Assembly: GCA_963665085.2 (NCBI GenBank)
Contig: CAXXXS010000001.1
Span: forward strand, 2,294,001-2,358,000
Length of the DNA: 64,000 nucleotides
Source of the DNA: G963665085 sp963665085
GTDB lineage: Bacteria > Bacteroidota > Bacteroidia > Bacteroidales > JAAAOM01
Direction of reading: 5' to 3'
Part shown: one piece after another, positions 17,436 through 26,579 of the stretch
How positions within the stretch are numbered: position 1 is the stretch's first letter
Layout of the letters: each line of letters opens with the position of its first letter
Made by a program: the position numbers and the translations under genes
Notes under the pieces: generated by a model
The model's database searches: none
Seen by the model: only the letters and a program-made list of their open reading frames with translations
Told to the model about the DNA's origin: nothing

Positions 17436-19790
17436 TCATTCATAACGTAATGCTTCCATCGGATTTCTACTTGCCGCTTTCCAGCTCTGCCAGCTAACAG
17501 TAGCTAAAGCAATAACAAAGGTGATAACTCCGGCCAAGGCAAAGATCCACCAGCTTATCTGGGTTTTGTACGCAAAATTTTCAAGCCATTTAGATGTTGA
17601 ATACCAGGCAACGGGGCAGGATATAATAAATGACACAGCAATCCATTTAATGTAGTTTTTATTGAGCATGGCGAGAATCTCATTATTTTTTGCGCCATTA
17701 ACCTTTCTTACACCGATTTCTTTTCTACGATTTTGAGCAGTATAACTTGCCAAAGCAAATATACCGAGCGATGAAATAAGAATTGCGAAAATGGCAAAAT
17801 AACCAACAATTTTAGCTGTGCGTTCCTCTTTCTCGTAGGCTGTATGCAAAGCTTCATCAATATAATTTAGCTTTATAGGTTCTGATGGGGCAAAATCCTT
17901 ATAAACTGCTTCAACTTGATTTACTATGGATGTTAAATTTTCTCCTACACCTCTAATCAAAACATATGACGAGCGCGTAATATCGCTTACCGTAAACATT
18001 GTTGGATTTGGTTCTTGATAGAGGGATCTGAAATTCATATCTTTAATTATCTCGCTAATTTTCACATCATTGTTAAAATACATGAATTTTTCATACGGAG
18101 GTTCAAGTTCTAGTTGATTAACTGCAGTTTGATTTAATACCATCGCAAAATTATTCTCTCCCATTAAATTATCAGAGAGTGAAATTCTGTTTTTTAATTC
18201 TATCCCAAGAGCTGAAAAAAAAGCAGTATCGACCCTGAATTGGTCAAAACTCATGGGTCTGTTATCATAAACAAATGAAGAGTTATTAATTTGTATCCCT
18301 GGTATATCGTTGCAAAAAGAGACAGCCTGTACTCCCGGAATTTTCATGATTTCATTTTTAAAAGCATTGCTTTGGTTATTGGTTTCACTACACATCTCTA
18401 TATAAAATGTTTGGTCTTTATTAAATCCCAAATCATAATTTTTCAAGTAGTTATTTTGCTTAATAATAAGCGAAACAACAACGATTAAGATAATAGAAAC
18501 GGTGTATTGAAAAACAACCATTGCTTTTTGGCTAAAACTGTTTTTTAGCTGAGTAGGAATCCCTTTTACAATTTCAATAGGTTTTAATCTTGAAAGGATA
18601 AGCGAGGGGACTAGTCCTGCTAAAAATCCAATAACAAAAACGAGTAGTATGCTACGTAATAGAAACCCATTGTTAAAAATATCGGCAAGCATAAAATTTG
18701 TGTTTACCAAAAGATTAAAGGGTTTTGTAAGGATGCCCGTTAAAAAAACAGCAATAGTTGTTGAAATAAAACAAACGATAATGGATTCCATTAAAAATTG
18801 GCCGATAATTCTCCAGCGCATCGAACCGACAATTTTTTTAATACCTATCTCCCTTGTTCTTCTTACAGATTGAGTGACCGTTAAATTAATATAATTAATA
18901 GCTGCAATAATTACAATGGCTAAAGCTATGACAGACAAAATATCAAGAAATTTTTTATTGCCACCTCGTATTCCTAAATATGATAGTTCAGGAGAGTTGA
19001 AATAAACTTCTTCGAGTGGAGAAAAAGATATTGTTGAATTTCTGTCGTTTTGAAAGATCCAGTAAAATTCTTTTGCTTTTTCTAATAATTCATTTTCTCT
19101 TGACTTAATATCTGTATTTTTATGAGCCATTACATAGAGGCCGAATGAGCTATTACCGTAATCTTTAAGAAAATTTTTTGCAGAACTTTCATCATTCCCC
19201 CATAATATAGGGAGCATTGAAAAATTAATTATCAGATTGGGCCTATTGAAATGTGTGTTGTCTTTAAAGTCTTTGAAGATACCAGAGACAGTAAAATGAT
19301 TCCCATTAAATTCAAAACTTTCACCCATCGGATTTTCTTCTCCAAATATTTTTTTTGCAAAACTTTCTGATAATACTGCGTTTTCTTTTATAGATAAGAG
19401 ATTGTTAGTCTCTCCCATTAATAAAGGAAAGGAGAACATGGTAAAGAAGGCAGAATCCGTTAATAGGCACATGCCACTATCAAATTTCTTTTCTTTATAG
19501 CTGACTGTCCCATTTTGAACAAATGTTCTGGTGTAACTCTCAGCTTCCGGTATATTATCTAAGATATATTGTCCGAATGGAGGTGCAAATGATCCTATTT
19601 TATCGCCATGCACCATATAAATTCTGTCTTTATTTGTATGAAATGAATCTACAGAAACCTCATTGGAAATATAAGAAGACAATAACAATACGAGGGTAAT
19701 GGCAATTGCCAGTCCAAAAATATTAATTGCTGAATGAAGTTTGTTCCTTTTTAAATTCCGAAGCATTAGTTTGAATTGAGTCCAAAACAT
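17436..19790 (-). CDS. Double FtsX/MacB-type ABC permease (784 aa), own promoter
   Basis: The N-terminal part reads MFWTQFKLMLRNLKRNK, then helix 1 and a first periplasmic domain beginning YMVHGDKIGSFAPPFGQ. The first loop, REIGIKKIVGSMRWRI, is close to the classical FtsX form. The second loop is KEIGVRKVNGAKNNEIL and the tail NPMEALRYE. The gene appears to be its own unit: a strong sigma-54 promoter lies 84 bp upstream, and the next permease downstream, 256 bp away, has another. It may still receive read-through from 20069. Confidence 0.9.
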   Translation of the reverse strand: MFWTQFKLMLRNLKRNKLHSAINIFGLAIAITLVLLLSSYISNEVSVDSFHTNKDRIYMVHGDKIGSFAPPFGQYILDNIPEAESYTRTFVQNGTVSYKEKKFDSGMCLLTDSAFFTMFSFPLLMGETNNLLSIKENAVLSESFAKKIFGEENPMGESFEFNGNHFTVSGIFKDFKDNTHFNRPNLIINFSMLPILWGNDESSAKNFLKDYGNSSFGLYVMAHKNTDIKSRENELLEKAKEFYWIFQNDRNSTISFSPLEEVYFNSPELSYLGIRGGNKKFLDILSVIALAIVIIAAINYINLTVTQSVRRTREIGIKKIVGSMRWRIIGQFLMESIIVCFISTTIAVFLTGILTKPFNLLVNTNFMLADIFNNGFLLRSILLVFVIGFLAGLVPSLILSRLKPIEIVKGIPTQLKNSFSQKAMVVFQYTVSIILIVVVSLIIKQNNYLKNYDLGFNKDQTFYIEMCSETNNQSNAFKNEIMKIPGVQAVSFCNDIPGIQINNSSFVYDNRPMSFDQFRVDTAFFSALGIELKNRISLSDNLMGENNFAMVLNQTAVNQLELEPPYEKFMYFNNDVKISEIIKDMNFRSLYQEPNPTMFTVSDITRSSYVLIRGVGENLTSIVNQVEAVYKDFAPSEPIKLNYIDEALHTAYEKEERTAKIVGYFAIFAILISSLGIFALASYTAQNRRKEIGVRKVNGAKNNEILAMLNKNYIKWIAVSFIISCPVAWYSTSKWLENFAYKTQISWWIFALAGVITFVIALATVSWQSWKAASRNPMEALRYE

Positions 19791-19872
19791 GATTGTTAAT
19801 TTTATTTGTTGATGTTTATAGAATTTTGAATCAATAATTCAGTAATTATTTTTTAGCAATCTATCGAAGTGG

Positions 19873-19888
19873 TGCAATCCTTATGCCG
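19873..19888 (-). promoter_or_regulatory. Sigma-54 promoter before the permease starting at 19790
   Basis: Read leftward the site is CGGCATAAGGATTGCA, which fits the (T)GGCAYR-N4-TTGCW consensus at every key base except the first T. It is the best match in the window. The predicted leader is about 72 nt. Confidence 0.75.
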
Positions 19889-19942
19889 ATTGGTTTAATG
19901 CGTTTATTATTAGTTTGTTAATGTTTCGTTGAGTGCTGTGTG

Positions 19943-19981
19943 TGTAAAAATATTTTACAGGGGGTGTAAAATATTTGGGCA
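19943..19981. promoter_or_regulatory. Paired upstream activator-like sites for the 19790 permease
   Basis: The sites are TGTAAAAATATTTTACA and TGTAAAATATTTGGGCA, with GGGGG between them. The inner arms AAATATTTTACA and TGTAAAATATTT are perfect inverted repeats. The centre lies 88 bp upstream of the -12 element. Confidence 0.7.
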
Positions 19982-20068
19982 AAAAAATATTGTTTCAAAT
20001 ATTATCAAGAAATAAATTGGAAAATAAAAACAATAATATCCAATCATGTTTTATATTCTAATTATAAA

Positions 20069-22417
20069 TTATTCATACCGTAGTGCTTCCACAGGATTTT
20101 TACTTGCCGCCTTCCAACTCTGCCAACTCACAGTAATCAATGCAATGACAAATGAGATTATCCCTGCTAGAACAAAGATCCACCAGCTTATTTCAGTTTT
20201 ATAGGCAAAATTTTCGAGCCATTTGTGCATGGCAAACCAGGAAATAGGACAAGCAACCAGAAATGCTATAGCAACAAGTCTTATAAAATCTGAGTTAAGC
20301 ATGGTAAGGATTTCTGTTAACCTGGCTCCATTTACTTTTCGTATACCGATTTCTTTTGTTCTGCATTGGGATGCAAAGATTGACATAGCAAGAATACCGA
20401 TAGCACAAATTAAAATAGCACTGATAGAAAATAGTGAGAATGTTCTGCGAAAACGTATTTCAGCTTCATACATTTTATTCACGGCATCGTCTAAAAAATT
20501 TATCTCAACAGGAAAAGAAGGGGAAAGCTTAGCTGTTACATTTTTGATTGTTTGTATTGTAGAATTAAGTGAATTAAAATCTGTTGCATTAATTGTTGCC
20601 AGGCAATATGAAGCATTGCCACCATTTATTATAAGGAGAGGCTCGATTTCTTTTTCCAATGATTTAAAATGAAAATCTTTGATAATACCAATGATTTCAT
20701 AGTGAGTTCCCCTTTGCATTTCAAAAGTTCCTCCAATCGGATTCTCAATATTAAATCTTTTCAAGAATGTTTCATTAACAATAACTTTGTCCCTGTCTTT
20801 TGATAAGTCGTTTGAATACAATTGACCTTTAAGTAGTTCAAGCCTCATTATTTTGAAGAATCCTTCGTCAGCGTTGAAAGTTTGAAAATGAACCTCTTTT
20901 TCTTCACCATTAATTCTAAGTTTTGTGGCCCAGCTGGAAAGTTGTTTGCCAGGATAGAATTGAGTAAACGAGACATTTTCAATGGAAGAATTTTGACTTA
21001 ATTCATTTTCCAGAATATCTCTTTTGAGTTGATCCGTTAGTTTAATAGCAATAGAATTATCCTGGTTAAACACCAGGTTGTTACTAACGAAGTTTATCTG
21101 TTTGTATATAAGGATGGTAAACGAAATTAAAACAATTGATATTACTAATTGAAGCGTTGTTAGCCCATTTTGTAAAAATGCTTTTTTTTGATTTCCCCGG
21201 ATCGAATTCTTTAAATTATCTACTGCTTTTGATGAGGATATCTTGACACCTGGAATTATACTGGATAGAATGCTAAATGTAATTGTAAATAGGAGTAATA
21301 TCAAAAAAAATGTTGAATTGAGAATGAGTTTTGCATCGAAAGATATTCCGGCAAAACGTTGGATTCCTGATGTTATACTTGAGAATAACAGCAAAGCAAG
21401 AATTAATGAAATGGCAAATAGCAGGAAAGATTCGAAAACCAGGTTTCTGAAAATGACAAAACGTGAAGCGCCTATAACTTTCAATACTCCTGTATTATTG
21501 ATTTTTCGAGTCCATTGCGAAGATGAAATATTAATAAAGTTAACTAAAGCAATTATTAAAATAAGAGAGGCAACAAGTAATAAAACTAGAGCTTTGTTTC
21601 TGTTACCTTGTAAAAAGTAATTTTCACCAAAGGTTTTTAAGTTTGAGAAATAAACTTCTTTAAGAGGGATTAGGTTTATCTCACCAATCCACTCTTGATG
21701 ATCCTTAGGAAAGAGAGAAAAGATAGTGTTGGCAATTTCCTTATCATTTGCTTGTCTGTTTAAAAGTAAGAATGTTTGAAAATTAGACCAACCCCAATTG
21801 GTCATCTCACCTTCGTTTGGTTGAAGAATCTGTTTTGTATCAATGGTAGTTACTGCACTAAAAGACAAAAAACTATTTTCTGCAGGTTCTTCAATTACTG
21901 CAGATATTGTTAGAAGTTGGTTGTTATTATACTTTATTGTTTTCCCCAGGGCTTTCTCGTTGCCAAATAACTTCTTTTTTAATTTTGTTGTTATAACAAT
22001 TGATAAAGGATTTTTAAAAGCTTCAGATGGATTTCCCTCATTTATTTTATAAGAGAAAAAATCAAAAAAAATGGGGTCTGTAAAAATTAAATCGGAAACT
22101 ATAGGTTGTTTATTTTCAACCTGAAATACCGGTTCACTCCAGGTACCGGAAATTCTAAGAGATGCTTCAACACCCGGAACTTTTTCGTCAATGTTTTCTT
22201 TTAAAATTGCAGGACTGTGCATACCAGCACCAGGTTTGCCGATAAGATAAATTCGATCACTGTTTTTATGGTATGTATCTGTGGTTAATTCGCTGTAACA
22301 ATATGTTGACAATGTAATTACCAAAACCAGGCTGATTGATAATCCCAAAACATTTATTAACGATATAACAGGATTATTAATGAAATTTCTGATGATTGAT
22401 TTGAATGCGATTTTCAT
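20069..22417 (-). CDS. Double FtsX/MacB-type ABC permease (782 aa)
   Basis: The first periplasmic domain begins YLIGKPGAGMHSPAILKEN. The first loop is TGVLKVIGASRFVIF and the second KEIGIRKVNGARLTEIL, with the tail NPVEALRYE. It follows the small DUF4097-like gene by 153 bp on the same strand. That gene has the sigma-54 control region, so the two are probably one unit. A nearer promoter-like string before this gene lacks the invariant -12 C and the correctly spaced upstream sites, so I did not accept it. Confidence 0.9.
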   Translation of the reverse strand: MKIAFKSIIRNFINNPVISLINVLGLSISLVLVITLSTYCYSELTTDTYHKNSDRIYLIGKPGAGMHSPAILKENIDEKVPGVEASLRISGTWSEPVFQVENKQPIVSDLIFTDPIFFDFFSYKINEGNPSEAFKNPLSIVITTKLKKKLFGNEKALGKTIKYNNNQLLTISAVIEEPAENSFLSFSAVTTIDTKQILQPNEGEMTNWGWSNFQTFLLLNRQANDKEIANTIFSLFPKDHQEWIGEINLIPLKEVYFSNLKTFGENYFLQGNRNKALVLLLVASLILIIALVNFINISSSQWTRKINNTGVLKVIGASRFVIFRNLVFESFLLFAISLILALLLFSSITSGIQRFAGISFDAKLILNSTFFLILLLFTITFSILSSIIPGVKISSSKAVDNLKNSIRGNQKKAFLQNGLTTLQLVISIVLISFTILIYKQINFVSNNLVFNQDNSIAIKLTDQLKRDILENELSQNSSIENVSFTQFYPGKQLSSWATKLRINGEEKEVHFQTFNADEGFFKIMRLELLKGQLYSNDLSKDRDKVIVNETFLKRFNIENPIGGTFEMQRGTHYEIIGIIKDFHFKSLEKEIEPLLIINGGNASYCLATINATDFNSLNSTIQTIKNVTAKLSPSFPVEINFLDDAVNKMYEAEIRFRRTFSLFSISAILICAIGILAMSIFASQCRTKEIGIRKVNGARLTEILTMLNSDFIRLVAIAFLVACPISWFAMHKWLENFAYKTEISWWIFVLAGIISFVIALITVSWQSWKAASKNPVEALRYE

Positions 22418-22570
22418 TGTTAGGCTTTGATATATTTATTCAAATTATTATTAGAATTCCAGCTCCCTGCCACCTAATTAATAATGACTAAAGTAGTTGT
22501 ACAGTATTATTTGTAAAACTTTGATAAATTACTAATTATTCATTATCAGTCTCCATTCTCCCGTTTTCGT

Positions 22571-23005
22571 TTAATTAAACTCAAGATTGATTCTACCATC
22601 CGAAGTGGCAAGTTTAATAAGTTCTCCTCCTCCGTTTACCTGCCCAGAGATGTAGTTCTCATTAACATCTCCGTTAAATTTTTTAAAATCAGCATGAAGA
22701 TTTTCTCCACTCATTTCAAGGTCGAAGCCTGCTCCTTCGGGGATAGTGAGGTCTATTCCACCATCGCTTGTTTTTAGTTCGGTAGGATATTCAATACTAA
22801 CAATCTCACCATTGATATGTCCATCTGATGTGATACCGGTAACACCACCTGTAATATTTTCGAAGTTAATATCACCATCAGAAGTTACGATTGATAATTC
22901 AACAGGTGAAGTAATAGCGTACGATTCTTTAAATGAATAATCCTGACATTGTGCAATATCAGCAATGGACAAGAGGATTAAGAATAAAAAACCAGTTGCT
23001 TTCAT
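22571..23005 (-). CDS. Small exported DUF4097-like beta-repeat protein
   Basis: The 144-residue product has a signal peptide (about 1-20) and then a repetitive beta-rich part. The phrase TSDG recurs four times, as in IVTSDGDINFENI, GITSDGHINGEI, LKTSDGGIDLTI and LATSDGRINLEF. This pattern is typical of DUF4097-type putative adhesin domains, which form beta-helix-like stacks. Most such proteins are longer. It lies head-to-head with hypA and just upstream of a permease. A sigma-54-like promoter and one well-kept upstream site precede it at the same spacing as in the permease units, so it is probably a member of the permease regulon. Its function is unknown. Confidence 0.75.
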   Translation of the reverse strand: MKATGFLFLILLSIADIAQCQDYSFKESYAITSPVELSIVTSDGDINFENITGGVTGITSDGHINGEIVSIEYPTELKTSDGGIDLTIPEGAGFDLEMSGENLHADFKKFNGDVNENYISGQVNGGGELIKLATSDGRINLEFN

Positions 23006-23046
23006 AACTAAGATTTTAGATTGGTTAAAATTATTTAAGGAGAGGA

Positions 23047-23062
23047 ACCAAATGTTATTCCG
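23047..23062 (-). promoter_or_regulatory. Sigma-54-like promoter before the DUF4097-like gene
   Basis: Read leftward the site is CGGAATAACATTTGGT. GG and TTG are at the right spacing, but the usual C at -12 is G. The predicted leader is about 31 nt. Support comes mainly from its distance of about 89.5 bp to the upstream site centre. Confidence 0.5.
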
Positions 23063-23117
23063 TTTTTGTTAAGGTGTTATTTGTGAGTGTGTTGTTGTTT
23101 TGTGTCTAAGTTGTTGT

Positions 23118-23157
23118 TGTAAAAATAATTTACAAGTACTGGATGATTTTTTTACAT
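23118..23157. promoter_or_regulatory. Upstream activator-like site for the DUF4097-like gene, second half degenerate
   Basis: The first site, TGTAAAAATAATTTACA, is as good as those before the permeases. After a 6-bp spacer the second site (GGATGATTTTTTTACA) is poorly kept. The region also lies upstream of the divergent hypA gene. Confidence 0.5.
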
Positions 23158-23262
23158 TTTCGTTTTAGATAATTAGGAATCCGGGATAAGTTTTTTTATA
23201 TCTTTAGAAAAAACAAAAAAAAAGTGTTGTCCTAACTGGTTAAGAATTAAAAAGAAAAGCTA

Positions 23263-23604
23263 ATGCATGAACTTTCTATTGCCCAAAGCATCGTTGAACT
23301 GGCTATTAATGAGATGAAAAAAGCAAATGCAACTTTAATCAGTGAGATGGAGTTAGAAATTGGGCAACTAGCAGGTGTTGAATATCAAGCTTTTCAATTT
23401 GCATTGGACTCATTCTCTCAACAACCCGAGTTGAGAACAACAAAATATATTATCCATAAACCTGAAGGAAAAGCAATTTGCGCGAACTGCAAAACAGTTT
23501 ATGAAACTTCCTCAATAATTACACAATGTCCCGAATGTGATGAATTCGGTGGAGAAATCATTCAGGGTAGAGAATTAAGGTTAAGATCTATTATTGTGGA
23601 TTGA
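23263..23604 (+). CDS. hypA: Hydrogenase nickel-insertion protein HypA
   Basis: The 113-residue protein starts MHELSIAQSI, where Met1-His2 form the nickel site of the family. The zinc site is made by Cys73, Cys76, Cys89 and Cys92 (CANC and CPEC). HypA delivers nickel, normally together with HypB, to the hydrogenase large subunit. It is on the plus strand, convergent with hyaD at a distance of 15 bp, and so is not in the same transcript as the other hydrogenase genes. hypB is not in the window. Confidence 0.93.
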   Translation: MHELSIAQSIVELAINEMKKANATLISEMELEIGQLAGVEYQAFQFALDSFSQQPELRTTKYIIHKPEGKAICANCKTVYETSSIITQCPECDEFGGEIIQGRELRLRSIIVD

Positions 23605-23618
23605 AAGACTTGTTGATA

Positions 23619-24122
23619 CTAGTTAGAATTGAAATAGTTCTCTGCTTTGAAGCCATGTATTACCTCCTCTGTTAATTGTTTTTCAATATTCAAGATATGT
23701 TTGTAGATCTGGGGAAGTACCTGTTTTATTTCGTCAGACAATTCCATGCTTAACGATTGTTTGGGTTGAATTGTAACGGCAATTAGAACAATCTCCGGAC
23801 TAAGCCCAATAGCTGTAGATGTGTCAATAAGATCTTTTAGTCCAACATCGTGCGTTGTAAGTGCTTTAGGAAAGTCTCTTGCATATTTGGGACGTAAGAT
23901 ACGAATTGAACCTGTAGGTTTATTATCAAGGGCAGCGTCAATGATTATTATTTTTTTGTAATCTTCAAAGTAGGAGAGAAGATGAAATCCTCCCGTTCCT
24001 CCATCCACTAATATGAGAGACTCAGGTAGTTTCTGTTGTTTTAAATATTCGATTGCCTGAACACCCAATCCTTCATCTCTAAGAAGAAGATTTCCTAATC
24101 CGAGTACCAGAATATTATCCAT
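23619..24122 (-). CDS. hyaD: Hydrogenase maturation protease (HyaD/HybD type)
   Basis: The protein has 167 residues. Glu17 in RDEGLG, Asp62 in IDAALDN and His91 in HDVGLKD match the nickel-sensing residues of HybD (Glu16, Asp62, His93). The enzyme cuts the C-terminal tail from the large subunit once the NiFe site is filled. It is the last gene of the hyaABCD run, 13 bp after the cytochrome gene. The substrate would be the 15-residue tail of the large subunit encoded at 24836. Confidence 0.92.
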   Translation of the reverse strand: MDNILVLGLGNLLLRDEGLGVQAIEYLKQQKLPESLILVDGGTGGFHLLSYFEDYKKIIIIDAALDNKPTGSIRILRPKYARDFPKALTTHDVGLKDLIDTSTAIGLSPEIVLIAVTIQPKQSLSMELSDEIKQVLPQIYKHILNIEKQLTEEVIHGFKAENYFNSN

Positions 24123-24135
24123 GTAAAACTATATT

Positions 24136-24825
24136 TTATTCATGTTCTTCGTCCTCAATAAATTTCCATCCGCCAATAATTGAAGAGGCAACTCCACGCC
24201 GCTCTATATAGTCATGATAAAATACGAGGTAGACATGAACGATAGCAAATAAGATAAAAAGCCACATAAATACATGGTGAATATGCCTGGTTGGTAAATC
24301 TCCCCCAAGTAGGGGGACAATCCAGGCAAATAATTTTGGAAACCACGATTCACTCATGGCAGCGTACATACCGAAACCAGTAATACTTTGCACCAAAAAA
24401 GCAATAAAGGTGAAAAAATAAGTCAGGCTTGCGACAGCGTTATGTCCGATGGAATGTAAAGGTTTTTTGCTAATCATTAATATATCTACCTTTATAACAT
24501 CAATTAATTCCTGCCATTGAGTTTTTTTTAAAGGAATAAAATTATCCCATCGGGCATATTCATTGCCAACAAATCCCCAATATAAACGATATATGAAGTT
24601 AAAGAAGAATACAAAGGCAGTTACAAAATGGATGAACCTTACAGTACCATACCAGTAGCCAAACGAAGCTTCTGCTGATTTTTGTAAGGCTATCGGTGCA
24701 CCTATAAGGAAACCTGTAACACATAAAATAACAATACATGTTGCATTTATCCAATGAAAAAATCTAACTGGTAATTCCCAAACATAAATCGTTTTGTTCT
24801 TACTACAAGGTTTCTCTTGCTTCAT
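24136..24825 (-). CDS. hyaC: Ni/Fe-hydrogenase b-type cytochrome subunit
   Basis: The start is set at the ATG at 24823-24825 (MKQEKPCSKNKTIYVWELP), giving 229 residues; a longer frame from 24972 would overlap the large-subunit gene and has no family similarity there. Four or more membrane helices are visible. Candidate haem ligands are His24 in RFFHWIN, His66, His183/His184 in RHIHHVF and His197. The protein anchors the hydrogenase to the membrane and passes electrons to the quinone pool. It follows the large-subunit gene by 10 bp. Confidence 0.92.
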   Translation of the reverse strand: MKQEKPCSKNKTIYVWELPVRFFHWINATCIVILCVTGFLIGAPIALQKSAEASFGYWYGTVRFIHFVTAFVFFFNFIYRLYWGFVGNEYARWDNFIPLKKTQWQELIDVIKVDILMISKKPLHSIGHNAVASLTYFFTFIAFLVQSITGFGMYAAMSESWFPKLFAWIVPLLGGDLPTRHIHHVFMWLFILFAIVHVYLVFYHDYIERRGVASSIIGGWKFIEDEEHE

Positions 24826-24835
24826 ATTCGTTACT

Positions 24836-26563
24836 TTAGATAGTTTCAAATTGATGTAAATACGTCCCTTTTTCGTCATAAAGGTGAACAGCACATGCCA
24901 GACAAGGATCAAATGAATGAACGGTGCGCAAGATTTCCAAAGGTTTTTCCGGATCTGCGATTGGAGTACCAATTAGTGATTCTTCATAAGCAGAACGTTG
25001 TCCCTTAGAATCTCGGGGAGAACCATTCCAGGTGCTTGGAACAACCAGTTGGTAATTATCTATTTTTTTATCTTTAATAACTATCCAATGAGAAAGAGCA
25101 CCTCTTGGAGCCTCAGCAAGTCCAACACCTTTCGTTTCAGAAGGCCAGTTTTTAGGTTCCCATAATTCAGTAAAAGCTGTTCTTACATCACCATTTTTTA
25201 CATTGGTGATTAAATCGTTATAGAATTCGTGAGCCCAGTCAATAACTAATTTAGCTTCGAGACCTCTTGCCGCAGTTCTTCCAAGTGTTGAGAATAAAGC
25301 CTCTACAGGTACATTTAATGCACTTAATGCCCAGTCAACTGTTTCCTTGATATCTTCTCTTCCGGCAGCATAGCCCACAAGCATCCTTGCCAAAGGACCT
25401 ACTTCCATGGGATGTCCTTTCCATCTTGGAGTTTTTAGCCAACTGTATTTCTCATTTATATCCAGAAAGTCATATGGAGGTTTAGGACCTGTATAATTAA
25501 ACTCTGTTTCTCCATTCCAGGGATGTCTTCCATCTTCACCATTATTTTTGTAATTATACCAGGAATGATCAATGTATTCCTGTATTTGTTGTGGATCGGA
25601 CGTATCAATCGGAACTACTTCTTTTAGATTTCTGTTCATTATAATTCCTCTTGGAATTTTAAAGAAATCAGTCTGATCGTCTGAATAACCATACTTAGGA
25701 AATTCGCCAAAAGACATGTAATTGCTTATTCCCCCTCCAATTGCACCCCATTCATCTTTATAGAAACTTGCGACAGCAATAAGGTCTGGTATGTAAACTT
25801 CATTGATGAATGTTTTTGCATCATCTAGCAACTGTTTTACATAGGCAAATCTTTCTGCATTAATTGCATTGTTACTATCAAGATTGATTGCGCAAGGAAC
25901 ACCTCCCACTAAATAATTTGGGTGAGGATTTTTACCACCAAAGATAGTTTGGATTTTTACCACTTCTTTTTGCCATTCAAGCGCATCAAGATAATGTGCA
26001 ACACCAATTAAATTTAGTTCAGGTGGTAATTTATAGGCAGAATGCCCCCAGTATCCATTGGCAAAGATCCCTAACTGTCCACTATCAACAAAACCTTTAA
26101 TTCTTTTTTGAATACTTGAAAAGTAAGCAGCAGAATTTTTTGGCCAGGAAGAAAGATCTTTTACCAGTTCATATGCAGCCTGAGGATCAGCTTTTAAGGC
26201 AGAGACAACATCAACCCAATCCAGGGCATGCAGATGATAAAAATGAACAACATGATCGTGTATGTTTAGCGTACAATTCATAAGGTTTCTTATCAAATCT
26301 GCATTAGGAGGTATTTTCATGTTTAGCGCATTCTCAACAGAACGCACAGAAGCAAGTGAATGTATTGATGTACAAACGCCACATACCCGTCCTACAAAAG
26401 CCCAGGCATCACGCGGGTCTCTTCCTTTTAAAATTACTTCGAGGCCACGCACCATAGTTCCGGAACTATAGGCATCTATAACTTTTCCGTCTTTAACCTC
26501 AGCTTCAATGCGAAGGTGTCCCTCAATTCGTGTCAGAGGATCTATTACTATACGTTCTGCCAT
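24836..26563 (-). CDS. hyaB: NiFe hydrogenase large subunit (group 1)
   Basis: The 575-residue catalytic subunit has the N-terminal metal motif RVCGVCTSIHS (Cys61, Cys64) and the C-terminal DPCLACAVH (Cys554, Cys557, His560). The four cysteines hold the NiFe(CN)2CO centre. The 15 residues after His560 form the tail removed by the HyaD-type protease. The enzyme oxidises H2 at the outer face of the membrane together with the small subunit. Spacing to the small-subunit gene is 16 bp. Confidence 0.96.
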   Translation of the reverse strand: MAERIVIDPLTRIEGHLRIEAEVKDGKVIDAYSSGTMVRGLEVILKGRDPRDAWAFVGRVCGVCTSIHSLASVRSVENALNMKIPPNADLIRNLMNCTLNIHDHVVHFYHLHALDWVDVVSALKADPQAAYELVKDLSSWPKNSAAYFSSIQKRIKGFVDSGQLGIFANGYWGHSAYKLPPELNLIGVAHYLDALEWQKEVVKIQTIFGGKNPHPNYLVGGVPCAINLDSNNAINAERFAYVKQLLDDAKTFINEVYIPDLIAVASFYKDEWGAIGGGISNYMSFGEFPKYGYSDDQTDFFKIPRGIIMNRNLKEVVPIDTSDPQQIQEYIDHSWYNYKNNGEDGRHPWNGETEFNYTGPKPPYDFLDINEKYSWLKTPRWKGHPMEVGPLARMLVGYAAGREDIKETVDWALSALNVPVEALFSTLGRTAARGLEAKLVIDWAHEFYNDLITNVKNGDVRTAFTELWEPKNWPSETKGVGLAEAPRGALSHWIVIKDKKIDNYQLVVPSTWNGSPRDSKGQRSAYEESLIGTPIADPEKPLEILRTVHSFDPCLACAVHLYDEKGTYLHQFETI

Positions 26564-26579
26564 AATTTTTTACCTCCTG

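Noticed and set aside
20223..20672. Long plus-strand frames opposite permease 3' ends (also at 14910, 21243, 46358)
   Set aside because: They recur antisense to the conserved permease segments, lack starts with any context and show Lys/Ile-rich shadow composition.
22457..22472. Promoter-like string TGGCAGGGAGCTGGAA before the permease starting at 22417
   Set aside because: The spacing of GG is right but -12 reads TGGA, and the nearest TGT/ACA dyad (near 22507) is only about 49 bp away instead of 88-90, with an 8-bp spacer.
24826..24972. Longer frame for the hydrogenase cytochrome gene starting at 24972
   Set aside because: The extra 49 residues overlap the end of the large-subunit gene in another frame and show no family similarity; the ATG at 24825 gives a standard HyaC N-terminus.
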